A DNA stretch of 14,495 nt, from contig CAOKJJ010000131.1 of NCBI GenBank assembly GCA_948468465.1, forward strand, positions 1-14,495, in the 5' to 3' direction. The notes below the pieces were generated by a model. That model saw nothing but the letters and a program-made list of their open reading frames with translations, searched no databases and was not told the DNA's origin. The position numbers and the translations under genes are program-made. Of this stretch, positions 7,159 through 14,495 are shown piece after piece. Source of the DNA: an uncultured Eubacterium sp. (GTDB lineage Bacteria; Bacillota_A; Clostridia; Lachnospirales; Lachnospiraceae). Every line of letters begins with the position of its first letter. Position 1 is the stretch's first letter.

Positions 7159-8181
7159 ATGGAACAAAAGAAAACAGAAACAGACAAAACCTACTGGCAT
7201 CCTGCATTTTTTGCAGATATCCAAATTGAACTGGAGGAAGACGCCGAAAACCTGGAATTTGAAAACGAGCATCAGCTTGGGACAAACCCTATGAAAATTG
7301 ATGTACTGGTCATCAAAAAGGAAACAGACGCACCTGTCAAAAAGAACATAGGGAAAATATTCAGGAAATACAATATTATTGAATACAAAAGCCCCGACGA
7401 TTCCCTAAGTGTAGACGATTTTTACAAGATATATGGCTATACCTGCTTTTATAAAGCGGATGTTCCGCTGGTAGACAGTATCCCCATCCAGGAACTGACC
7501 ATCACCTTTGTGACAGGAACCTACCCACAAAACCTGATTTCACATCTGGTGGAAGTGAGGCATTATTCATTGGAAAAGATGGAACCAGGCATCTATCTGG
7601 TGCATGGAGATTTCCTGCCGATCCAGATCATTGTTACCAAAAAATTATCCAAGCAAAAAAACCTGTGGCTGAAGAGCCTGACAAATAAACTGGATCCGAT
7701 CAGTGCACAGGATTTGATTACAGACTATCTAGCTCATCCAGAAAATAAACTGTACCAGTCAGTCATTACGACGATTATGCGGGCGAACCAAAAAATATTT
7801 AAGGAGGTTAACAGTATGGACGATATTGTTATGGAAATTGTACAGGAAAAATTTGACAGGAAACTGAAAGAAGCTGTAGACCGGGAAGTGAAAGAGAAAG
7901 TAAAAATAGCTACAGAAGAAGTTACCCAACAGGTTACTCAACAAGTTACTCAGCAGGTTACCCAACAAGTTACTCAGCAGGTTACCCAACAAGTTACCCA
8001 AAAAACAAAGCTTATGGATCTTATTTCCATGATCCATAAAAAATGTATCAAAAACAAACCGCTGTCTGTCATTGCTGACGAATTGGAAACAGAGCCAGAC
8101 GAACTGCATTTTATTTACGACATTGTCTTTCAAAATCCGGAAAAGTCTATAGATGAGCTTTACGAGCTTGCAGTAAAGTAG
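7159..8181 (+). CDS. Rpn-family PD-(D/E)XK nuclease (putative defence toxin)
   Basis: A 340-aa protein of the Rpn (recombination-promoting nuclease, formerly putative transposase_31) superfamily, common in several copies in gut Firmicutes. The PD-(D/E)XK core is visible: D48 in PMKIDVLVI, then E75 and K77 in IIEYKSP. The predicted activity is DNA cleavage. Residues 220-250 are charged and helical, 255-282 are seven VTQQ-type repeats, and 285-340 form a compact C-terminal domain with a helix-turn-helix-like LSVIADELETEPDEL. In E. coli, full-length Rpn proteins are toxic antiphage nucleases held in check by a shorter C-terminal product made from the same gene; an ideal internal start is present here. 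The ribosome site GGAGG lies 6 nt before the ATG inside a possible sequestering hairpin. The base composition is more AT-rich than the flanking purine genes. Confidence 0.85.
   Translation: MEQKKTETDKTYWHPAFFADIQIELEEDAENLEFENEHQLGTNPMKIDVLVIKKETDAPVKKNIGKIFRKYNIIEYKSPDDSLSVDDFYKIYGYTCFYKADVPLVDSIPIQELTITFVTGTYPQNLISHLVEVRHYSLEKMEPGIYLVHGDFLPIQIIVTKKLSKQKNLWLKSLTNKLDPISAQDLITDYLAHPENKLYQSVITTIMRANQKIFKEVNSMDDIVMEIVQEKFDRKLKEAVDREVKEKVKIATEEVTQQVTQQVTQQVTQQVTQQVTQQVTQKTKLMDLISMIHKKCIKNKPLSVIADELETEPDELHFIYDIVFQNPEKSIDELYELAVK
7816..8181 (+). CDS. Internal small C-terminal Rpn product (candidate intragenic antitoxin, RpnS-like)
   Basis: Within the rpn gene, the perfect Shine-Dalgarno AAGGAGG (7801-7807) stands 8 nt before an in-frame ATG (7816-7818, Met220). 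Translation from it would give a 121-aa protein, MDDIVMEIVQEKF onwards, with the charged helix, the VTQQ repeats and the C-terminal domain but no nuclease core. This matches the known gene-within-gene arrangement of E. coli rpn loci, where the short form oligomerises and inhibits the long nuclease. Expression is not proven by sequence; the inference rests on the strength and spacing of the site and on the family precedent. Confidence 0.6.
   Translation: MDDIVMEIVQEKFDRKLKEAVDREVKEKVKIATEEVTQQVTQQVTQQVTQQVTQQVTQQVTQKTKLMDLISMIHKKCIKNKPLSVIADELETEPDELHFIYDIVFQNPEKSIDELYELAVK
7921..8004 (+). repeat. Seven 12-bp in-frame tandem repeats (VTQQ)
   Basis: Seven units of 12 bp, consensus GTTACYCARCAR, run without interruption and encode six VTQQ units and a final VTQK. 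Units differ only at synonymous third positions (plus one Q-to-K change at the end), a pattern expected of slippage-driven expansion with the protein phase preserved. Each gain or loss would change both the long and the short Rpn products by four residues. Confidence 0.95.
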
Positions 8182-8204
8182 GCTCTTCTTTTTCCTTCAA
8201 AAAA

Positions 8205-8279
8205 AGGCAGCCTTGTCCTCGCCTGCTGTTATGATACCGTCTTTAACGGAAATAACAGCAGGCGCCAAAAAGGCTGCCT
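8205..8279. terminator. Large three-tier hairpin between convergent rpn and HAD genes
   Basis: Nested perfect stems: 10 bp (8205-8214 with 8270-8279), a symmetric 5/5 internal loop, 13 bp (8220-8232 with 8252-8264), and 4 bp (8237-8240 with 8246-8249). On the minus strand the structure is followed by seven U residues, so it can terminate the HAD transcript; it even overlaps that gene's stop codon. On the plus strand no U-run follows, so for rpn it would act mainly as a 3' mRNA stabiliser or weak terminator. Confidence 0.8.
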
Positions 8280-8880
8280 AACGCAGCAAAGCCTCCAGCT
8301 CCTGCTGCACCTGCTGGAAATTATGAAATTGTATCGTACTCCATCCAATTTCTTTTGGATAAACAAGATTGGCTGCATGATCGTCAATAAATACGCACTC
8401 TTTTGGATGCAGGCCATACTGATCCATGATCACATGGTAAATCTCTTTTTCCGGCTTTATATACCCTGTTTCAAAAGAAAATACCGCGCCGTCTGTCAAA
8501 GACAAGAAATTCAGCCCTTCGTCTTTCGTCAGCTCATAAGTCCTTCTGGCATAATTGGATAATATATAAACCTGACAGCCCCTTTCCTTTAAAGACGCAA
8601 TCCACGATTTTGCATAAGGATACTGCACAATCATGCCATCCATATGATCCCAGAACAGCTGTATCTGCTGCGCATAGCCAGGTGCGTTTGCTTTTAAAGA
8701 CGCAAGTATTTCTTCATCAGATTTGGCGCTGCGGTCATATTCATTCCATTCCTGCGTACGCACGGTAGCATCCGCCACCGCTTCAAAAGTATCTCCTGAC
8801 ATGCCAAGCTTTTTCAGTAAATCCTCCCAGCAAAAGTCAACCAATACCATGCCTACGTCTAAAATTATATTTTTAATCAT
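8278..8880 (-). CDS. HAD-superfamily hydrolase (subfamily IA, YihX-like)
   Basis: A 200-aa predicted cytosolic phosphatase. HAD motifs: motif I ILDVGMVLVDF with nucleophile D8 (DxG rather than DxD, as in YihX-type members), motif II YILSNY with S108, motif III lysine K142 in GYIKPEK, and motif IV VFIDD with D166-D167. A helical cap lies at about residues 16-85. Relatives act on sugar phosphates such as glucose-1-phosphate, but the substrate cannot be set from sequence; position after purA also allows a nucleotide-related role. GGAAGAG precedes the ATG, and the gap to purA is 45 nt, so co-transcription is likely. A terminator overlaps the end. Confidence 0.85.
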   Translation of the reverse strand: MIKNIILDVGMVLVDFCWEDLLKKLGMSGDTFEAVADATVRTQEWNEYDRSAKSDEEILASLKANAPGYAQQIQLFWDHMDGMIVQYPYAKSWIASLKERGCQVYILSNYARRTYELTKDEGLNFLSLTDGAVFSFETGYIKPEKEIYHVIMDQYGLHPKECVFIDDHAANLVYPKEIGWSTIQFHNFQQVQQELEALLR

Positions 8881-8925
8881 TTTTATTATCTCTTCCTTCC
8901 CGTTTTTGCTGTTCGCACCTGTGTG

Positions 8926-10206
8926 CTATCGTTTCCGATGAATAATGTCTGTTCTGGAAGGCCCGTTTGAAATCATCGTTATCGGGTATTCGATCTGGGA
9001 TTCGATAAATTCTATATATTTTCTGCAGTTTTCCGGCAGATCCTCATAATTTTTTATTCCGGTAATCTCACATTTCCATCCCGGAAGATTTTTGTAGACT
9101 GGTTTCGCCTGATTCAGCTTCGCTGTCGTCGGAAATTGTGTTGTTACCTCACCGTCAATCTCATAGCCGACGCATACCGGAATCTCCTCCAGATAGCCGA
9201 GCACATCAAGCACCGTAAACGCTACATCCGTGGTACCCTGCAGACGGCATCCGTATTTGCTTGCCACACAGTCAAACCATCCGACCCTGCGCGGACGGCC
9301 GGTTGTCGCGCCATATTCTCCTCCGTCACCGCCGCGGTTTCTCAGCTCCTGTGCTTCGTCACCGAAAATTTCGCTGACAAACGCACCGGCTCCAACCTGG
9401 CTGGAATAAGCCTTGCAAACCGTAATCACCTGTTTTATCTCATATGGAGGAATGCCGGCACCGATCGCACCATAGCCTGCCAGTGTAGGAGATGAGGTTA
9501 CCATCGGATAGATGCCATGATCCGGATCTCTTAGTGTACCAAGCTGCCCTTCCAGCAAAACCATTTTACCATCCGAGAGCGCCTCGTGCAAATATGCGGA
9601 AACGTCTGTTACATAAGGCTCCACCATTTGTTTGTATTCATGCAGCTCCGCCATCAGCTCTTCGGCTTTTAACAGCGGCTTGTGATATAAATGCTCTAAC
9701 TGTACATTTTTCATTTCACAAACGCGCGCTGTTTTTTCAAGCAGCAGCTGTTCATCAAACAGCTCGCTCACCTGAAAGCCGATTTTTGCATATTTATCGG
9801 AAAAAAACGGCGCAATGCCGGATTTTGTCGAACCAAAGGATTTGCTGCCAAGCCGCTCCTCTTCATACTGATCAAACAGTACATGATAAGACATTACAAT
9901 CTGCGCTCTGTCTGAAACGAGAATCTTTGGCTGTGGAACACCCTGTTCCGTAATCGAACGGATTTCCTGAAACAATTTACGGATATCCAGCGCCACGCCG
10001 TTTCCGATAACGCTTGTCGTATGATTGTAAAAGACGCCGGACGGAAGCGTATGCAGAGAAAATTTTCCATAGTGATTTTTTATTGTGTGCCCCGCATTCG
10101 CGCCTCCCTGAAAGCGTACAATAATATCCGCATGCTCCGCCAGCATATCTGTAATCTTCCCTTTACCTTCATCTCCCCAATTCGCGCCTACTACTGCTTT
10201 TACCAT
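8926..10206 (-). CDS. purA: Adenylosuccinate synthetase, divergent type
   Basis: Catalyses IMP + aspartate + GTP to adenylosuccinate, the first committed step to AMP. The 426 aa length is normal. The N-terminal GTP/catalytic loop GDEGKGK (11-17, catalytic D12) and H40 in NAGHT are intact, as is the aspartate-binding loop ATTGRPRR (300-307). Several other motifs differ from the E. coli type: FGSTKSGIAP (124-133) where GTTGRGIGP is usual, so the IMP-phosphate arginine contributed by the partner subunit (E. coli R143) is Ser129; EGQLG for EGAQG (219-223); and VTSSPTLAGY for VTSSNTTAGG. I recall this form as common in Lachnospiraceae, so it is probably a functional lineage variant. GGAGG precedes the ATG in a 32-nt gap after degV. 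Confidence 0.93.
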   Translation of the reverse strand: MVKAVVGANWGDEGKGKITDMLAEHADIIVRFQGGANAGHTIKNHYGKFSLHTLPSGVFYNHTTSVIGNGVALDIRKLFQEIRSITEQGVPQPKILVSDRAQIVMSYHVLFDQYEEERLGSKSFGSTKSGIAPFFSDKYAKIGFQVSELFDEQLLLEKTARVCEMKNVQLEHLYHKPLLKAEELMAELHEYKQMVEPYVTDVSAYLHEALSDGKMVLLEGQLGTLRDPDHGIYPMVTSSPTLAGYGAIGAGIPPYEIKQVITVCKAYSSQVGAGAFVSEIFGDEAQELRNRGGDGGEYGATTGRPRRVGWFDCVASKYGCRLQGTTDVAFTVLDVLGYLEEIPVCVGYEIDGEVTTQFPTTAKLNQAKPVYKNLPGWKCEITGIKNYEDLPENCRKYIEFIESQIEYPITMISNGPSRTDIIHRKR

Positions 10207-10238
10207 AAATACAATCCTCCTGTCTTTCCTTCTGAAAC

Positions 10239-11105
10239 TTAATCTGCAAACTTATGTGAACATGCCACCGCCAACGCACCTGGTCCAATGTGGCACGATA
10301 CGCTTAAGGACAGCGGCTCTATGATACACTGTTGATTTGGAAATACTTCTTTTACCTCTTTTTCAAACTGCAGCGCGGCTTCTTTATCATACGTATAGGC
10401 AATATCTATATACATGCTGCTGCCGCTCTCGTCCCCAAAACGGTTTTTACAATCGTTTCGCATTGCTTCGATCATAATGCTCTTTGCCTGCTTAACCGTC
10501 CTGGCCTTTGCAAATGCATCGAGCTTCTCTCCCTGAATCTGCAGTACCGGCTTAATCCGAAGCAGCGTACCGAGCGCCGCAGCCGTCGGCGTAATCCGTC
10601 CGCCCTTTTTTAAATATTTTAGCGTATCTACCATAATATAAATGCTGGATTCAAATTTTTCACGTTCCAGCAGTTCTTTGATTTCCAATGCGCTTTTCCC
10701 TTTATTGGCCAATGCAAGCGCATCCATAACGGAACGTCTTTGTGTAACGGAAATGCGCTGGTTATTAACGACCTGCACACGTCCATCATACGACTGAGAC
10801 AGCATATATGCCGTCTCACACGAACTGCTCAGTCCCGATGACATAGGAATATGCACAATTTCCTCATACTCCTGCAGCAGCCTGTCCCACAAATCCGTCA
10901 CATCACCGACAGCCGGCATAGACGTTGATATTTCCCCGCCTTCCGCCAGCTTTTCATAAAACTGCTCCTGTGTCAGATTCACGTCTTCATAAAAAGTATT
11001 TCCCTGAATATAAAAAGGCATTGCTATCACTGTAATTCCAAGTTGATCCGCCTCTTTTTGTGTGATTCCACTGTTTGAATCAGTTACAACAGCTATTTTG
11101 CCCAT
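10239..11105 (-). CDS. DegV-family fatty-acid-binding protein (FakB-like)
   Basis: A 288-aa DegV/FakB fold protein. FakB proteins hold a fatty acid so that the FakA kinase can make acyl-phosphate for phospholipid synthesis. Family landmarks: VVTDSNSGI near the N-terminus (6-14), the STSMPAVGD loop (60-68) corresponding to the usual TSQPS, IPMSSGLSSS (86-95), and KKGGRI (166-171). No membrane segment or signal is present. I place the start at the ATG 11103-11105, which has GGAGGG 7 nt upstream; a start nine codons earlier (11132) has no ribosome site. It leads the degV-purA-HAD unit. The functional link to purine synthesis is unclear; this may be coincidental operon membership. Confidence 0.88.
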   Translation of the reverse strand: MGKIAVVTDSNSGITQKEADQLGITVIAMPFYIQGNTFYEDVNLTQEQFYEKLAEGGEISTSMPAVGDVTDLWDRLLQEYEEIVHIPMSSGLSSSCETAYMLSQSYDGRVQVVNNQRISVTQRRSVMDALALANKGKSALEIKELLEREKFESSIYIMVDTLKYLKKGGRITPTAAALGTLLRIKPVLQIQGEKLDAFAKARTVKQAKSIMIEAMRNDCKNRFGDESGSSMYIDIAYTYDKEAALQFEKEVKEVFPNQQCIIEPLSLSVSCHIGPGALAVACSHKFAD

Positions 11106-11197
11106 ATTTACACCCTCCGTTTCTAAAATCATAACAGATCAAATGATCGTTTAGCCATTGGCTTTCCTGTCTTTATTAACATTCTGCCCTGCAATGC

Positions 11198-11226
11198 ATT
11201 GTATCACACCTGAAAAATACTTACAA
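11198..11226 (-). promoter_or_regulatory. Sigma-A promoter of the degV-purA-HAD unit
   Basis: On the minus strand TTGTAA (11221-11226) and TACAAT (11198-11203) are separated by 17 nt, giving a start near 11190 and a leader of about 85 nt. No PurR box, G-box or purine riboswitch fold is evident in the leader, so purine control of this unit is not apparent here. Confidence 0.7.
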
Positions 11227-11275
11227 GCAAAAGCCATCGGAAAATCAATGGAATATATCTGCTTTATTTCATCGC

Positions 11276-11304
11276 TTTACACTTTATGCCGCATCAGCTA
11301 TAAT
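11276..11304 (+). promoter_or_regulatory. Sigma-A promoter of the small plus-strand gene
   Basis: TTTACA (11276-11281) and a consensus TATAAT (11299-11304) with exactly 17 nt between them predict a start near 11311, about 70 nt before the ATG at 11380. It is one of the best promoters in the window, although the gene it drives appears frameshifted. Confidence 0.75.
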
Positions 11305-11379
11305 AATTATAACCTAAACCAATTGTTTTACAAAATAACTGCATCAATAATGAAAGCAGCAGAAAGGATGAGAAATACT

Positions 11380-11537
11380 ATGAATCATCAGGAATTATGT
11401 ATTTTATTAGACTCTATACTTGCATTGCTTGAAACGATAATACTGAAAAAGCAAAAGAAGTCATTAAAAATGGCATAAAACGCATTGATAAAGGAATTAC
11501 ATCCAGCAATACAAATACAGACAACCGCAAATCTTAG
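11380..11537 (+). pseudogene. Small helical protein gene broken by a -1 frameshift
   Basis: From the ATG at 11380 (AAAGGATG upstream) the frame reads MNHQELCILLDSILALLE, then drifts to a basic tail and stops at about 11478. In the +2 frame the sequence continues plausibly as DNTEKAKEVIKNGIKRIDKGITSS to a TAG at 11535-11537. Adding one base near 11434, within the AAAC after GAA, would join them into a 52-aa amphipathic helical protein (LLDSILALLE + TEKAKEVIKNGIKRID). I do not recognise the family. It has its own promoter and terminator, so it was recently a real gene. A sequencing error in the A-run is the alternative to a true mutation. Confidence 0.6.
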
Positions 11538-11567
11538 AAACTATATGCAAGAAACTGTCTGCAAAGC

Positions 11568-11606
11568 AAAAGCCGTTTGAAATCACCCGGATTTCAAGCG
11601 GCTTTT
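11568..11606. terminator. Bidirectional terminator between the small gene and groEL
   Basis: A 17-bp stem with one G-U pair (11568-11584 with 11590-11606) and a 5-nt loop ACCCG; the arms begin and end with A4/T4 runs, so it works on both strands. It would end the small plus-strand transcript and, 57 nt past the groEL stop, the groES-groEL transcript. Confidence 0.88.
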
Positions 11607-11663
11607 CCTATTCTGCTTTTCTTATCTCTTATTTATGCGCATATATATTGAAACGAGATCAGA

Positions 11664-13310
<1,647 letters not shown>

Positions 13311-13389
13311 CTATATTAAATAATAAAATACTATACTTTGCTATGCAGCTACTAAAAAATATGATAAACTTTTCAAAATCCGCCTGCTT

Positions 13390-13674
13390 TTATTCCACAA
13401 CTGCAAGAATATCGTTCTGACGAACAATGATATATTCCGTTCCGTCAATCTTCACTTCTGTTCCTGCATATTTGGAATAAATGACTCTCTGTCCTTCTTT
13501 TACCTGCATGGTTATTTCTTTTCCATCTACCACACCGCCAGGCCCAACGGCAATAACCTCAGCTTCCTGCGGCTTTTCCTGGGAAGCGCTTGTTAAAATA
13601 ATGCCTGACGCAGTTGTCTCCTCTGCCTCACACTGTTTTAATACAACTCTGTCTGATAATGGTACTAACTTCAT
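13390..13674 (-). CDS. groS: Co-chaperonin GroES (10 kDa)
   Basis: A 94-aa lid of the chaperonin. PLSDRVVLK at the start, the mobile loop around residues 16-32 that docks to GroEL (TTASGIILTSAS), and the VGPGG turn (43-47) are all in place. AAGGAGG precedes the ATG. It is the first gene of the heat-shock operon; HrcA-type repression is expected because a perfect CIRCE element lies in the leader. Confidence 0.97.
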   Translation of the reverse strand: MKLVPLSDRVVLKQCEAEETTASGIILTSASQEKPQEAEVIAVGPGGVVDGKEITMQVKEGQRVIYSKYAGTEVKIDGTEYIIVRQNDILAVVE

Positions 13675-13737
13675 GAATATGTCCTCCTTTTAACAACTCT
13701 TCTTTTACTTCTCAAATCCTTATATCTGGTTAAGTTA

Positions 13738-13764
13738 TTAGCACTCACTTGTTTTGAGTGCTAA
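13738..13764 (-). promoter_or_regulatory. CIRCE operator (HrcA binding site)
   Basis: TTAGCACTC - 9 nt - GAGTGCTAA, identical to the CIRCE consensus, lies between the groES promoter and start codon. HrcA binds this inverted repeat and represses groES-groEL until heat or protein stress titrates GroEL. Confidence 0.97.
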
Positions 13765-13776
13765 CTGATAGTTCTT

Positions 13777-13805
13777 ATCATATGTTTTTATCCTCAGTTT
13801 CGCAA
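13777..13805 (-). promoter_or_regulatory. groES-groEL promoter
   Basis: TTGCGA (13800-13805) and TATGAT (13777-13782) on the minus strand are spaced 17 nt apart, with CIRCE starting close to the predicted transcription start. Confidence 0.8.
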
Positions 13806-13956
13806 GTGTAACATTTTCTTGTTTTAATATGAAAACCTCATCTTTACTCTCTTTATCTCTTTTTTGCTCTCATTTTCTCACTTTTTTAAATTAATTCTAA
13901 AAAAAATATGAAATATATAAAACGCTATTTTATAAAATGAGCATATTTCTAAAAAC

Positions 13957-13989
13957 CGCAACACTTTTGACATTGTGTTGCGTTTTTTT
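13957..13989. terminator. Intrinsic terminator separating groES from the repeat region
   Basis: A perfect 8-bp stem (13957-13964 with 13975-13982) is followed on the plus strand by seven T; on the minus strand it is followed by a G and then T5. No plus-strand gene ends here, so it more likely stops minus-strand transcription coming out of the repeat region before the groES promoter. The AT- and pyrimidine-rich stretch 13806-13956 before it shows no gene. Confidence 0.8.
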
Positions 13990-14004
13990 GATGGCTATTC
14001 GGAC

Positions 14005-14244
14005 GCCGGGTGAGGGGGAAATGGCCTGGCTTGCGGCTCCTACTCCAGAATGTTAAGAATCTCTAAACATTCTGCATGGACGTAGTGGCCCCGTCCGGTC
14101 GCGTCGCGTAGTCCGCCCCTGGCTTACAGCCAGTGGCTAAAAGCGACGCTGGGCTGCGCCCCTGATTTACAGAGCAGAATTTCAAGAGCTTCTAAACATT
14201 CTTCCAACGTCGCCTCCAGCCAGGTCATTTCCCCCTCACCCAGC
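14005..14244. repeat. Structured intergenic repeat element, about 240 bp, imperfect palindrome
   Basis: Outer inverted repeats 14005-14033 and 14216-14244 match at 26 of 29 positions. Inside lie several further stems: 14046-14054 with 14066-14074 (9 bp perfect), 14078-14082 with 14092-14096 (5 bp), 14119-14124 with 14128-14133 (6 bp, 3-nt loop), and 14143-14152 with 14204-14213 (9 of 10). There is also internal direct repetition: CGCCCCTGGCTTACAG (14114-14129) recurs at 14157-14172 with 2 changes, and a 30-nt AGAAT...CATTCT module at about 14047-14075 recurs at about 14176-14204. No ORF with a ribosome site is present. It is far more GC-rich than its flanks. It may be a dispersed structured repeat (MITE- or REP-like) or a large non-coding RNA; I do not recognise the family. 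Confidence 0.7.
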
Positions 14245-14251
14245 TGGTTTT
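14232..14251 (-). repeat. End module of the repeat family, minus orientation
   Basis: This 20-nt segment is the reverse complement of 14460-14479 with one mismatch. It joins the right end of the 14005-14244 element to an added CAGCTGG/TTTT motif that the left end lacks. The pair forms an inverted repeat around the 208-nt AT-rich stretch 14252-14459. Confidence 0.7.
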
Positions 14252-14270
14252 CTCGGGCCTTATATGTAAA

Positions 14271-14403
14271 TCGTGAACATTTGTGAAAAAATCTGCGATT
14301 TTAAATCTCACAAAGGATTCAAATGACTGCGTAAAAATACTATCTATAATATTTGCAAAGATCGGCTAATATTTCTGTCAGTCATTGTAATACTTGATTA
14401 GCC
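14271..14403. repeat. AT-rich multi-hairpin segment with interleaved pairings
   Basis: A long hairpin at 14280-14314 combines TTTGTGA/TCACAAA with the inner AAAATC-TGC-GATTTT. Then 14322-14329 pairs perfectly with 14379-14386 (8 bp), while 14364-14370 pairs with 14397-14403 (7 bp). The second pair starts inside the first and ends outside it, the topology of a pseudoknot. No coding frame is evident. It may be part of a structured RNA or of the same repeat family as its GC-rich neighbours. Confidence 0.5.
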
Positions 14404-14459
14404 AAATCATTAGGAATATGCAGCAGCTTTTAACGCTGAGATTTCTGTAAAGCCATTCA

Positions 14460-14495
14460 AAAACCAGCTGGATGAGGGGCGGGGCCTGGATTTCG
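14460..14495 (+). repeat. Partial further copy of the GC-rich repeat, cut by the window end
   Basis: The segment begins with AAAACCAGCTGG followed by ATGAGGGG and GGGCCTGG, the same modules that open the 14005 element (GGGTGAGGGG ... GGCCTGG) and close it in reverse complement. It therefore looks like the start of another element in plus orientation. The rest lies outside the window. Confidence 0.6.

Noticed and set aside
11158..11478. A 106-codon plus-strand frame starting at 11158
   Set aside because: Its first half overlaps the degV promoter and lies upstream of the strong promoter at 11276-11304; only the segment from 11380 has a ribosome site and protein-like content.
14005..14244. tmRNA, 6S RNA, RNase P RNA or signal recognition particle RNA
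   Set aside because: None of the hallmark sequences of these RNAs is visible, and a nested duplicated palindrome with a second copy nearby does not fit single-copy housekeeping RNAs.

Overview
The window looks like a chromosomal segment of a Gram-positive Clostridia bacterium, most likely a gut Lachnospiraceae (Blautia-like). This is inferred from the strong AGGAGG-type ribosome sites, sigma-A style promoters, a perfect CIRCE operator before groES-groEL, a BMP/NupNOPQ-type nucleoside ABC transporter, and a PurA variant of the kind I associate with that family. No tRNA, rRNA or CRISPR array is visible.

Layout. (1) 1-518: the remnant of an ECF sigma factor gene. (2) 519-6731, minus strand: a nucleoside uptake and salvage block. 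It runs lipoprotein (BMP) - ATPase - permease - permease, then after a 152 nt gap with its own promoter, a GntR/HutC regulator and a DeoD-type phosphorylase. (3) 6732-8279, plus strand: an isolated Rpn-family PD-(D/E)XK nuclease gene. Its leader can hide its own Shine-Dalgarno, it has a perfect internal ribosome site, and it carries a 12-bp tandem repeat. (4) 8278-11105, minus strand: degV - purA - HAD hydrolase, apparently one operon from a good promoter at 11198-11226. (5) 11276-11606: a small plus-strand gene of about 52 codons broken by a one-base frameshift, with a clean promoter and a terminator. (6) 11664-13805, minus strand: groES-groEL under CIRCE. (7) 13957-14495: no gene, but a dense set of structured repeats: a roughly 240 bp imperfect palindrome with internal modules, an AT-rich multi-hairpin stretch, and the edge of a further copy.

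How the genes fit together. Imported nucleosides would be split by the phosphorylase to base plus ribose-1-phosphate. PurA takes IMP to adenylosuccinate, so the two minus-strand units share a purine theme. The phosphorylase lacks the aspartate that protonates the base in E. coli DeoD while keeping the ribose and phosphate residues, which points to altered base specificity. The Rpn gene sits between the two purine units as a probable defence (toxin/antitoxin) cargo gene. Two things most deserve follow-up: the rpn locus (gene-within-gene plus translational switch) and the structured repeat family at 14005-14495.
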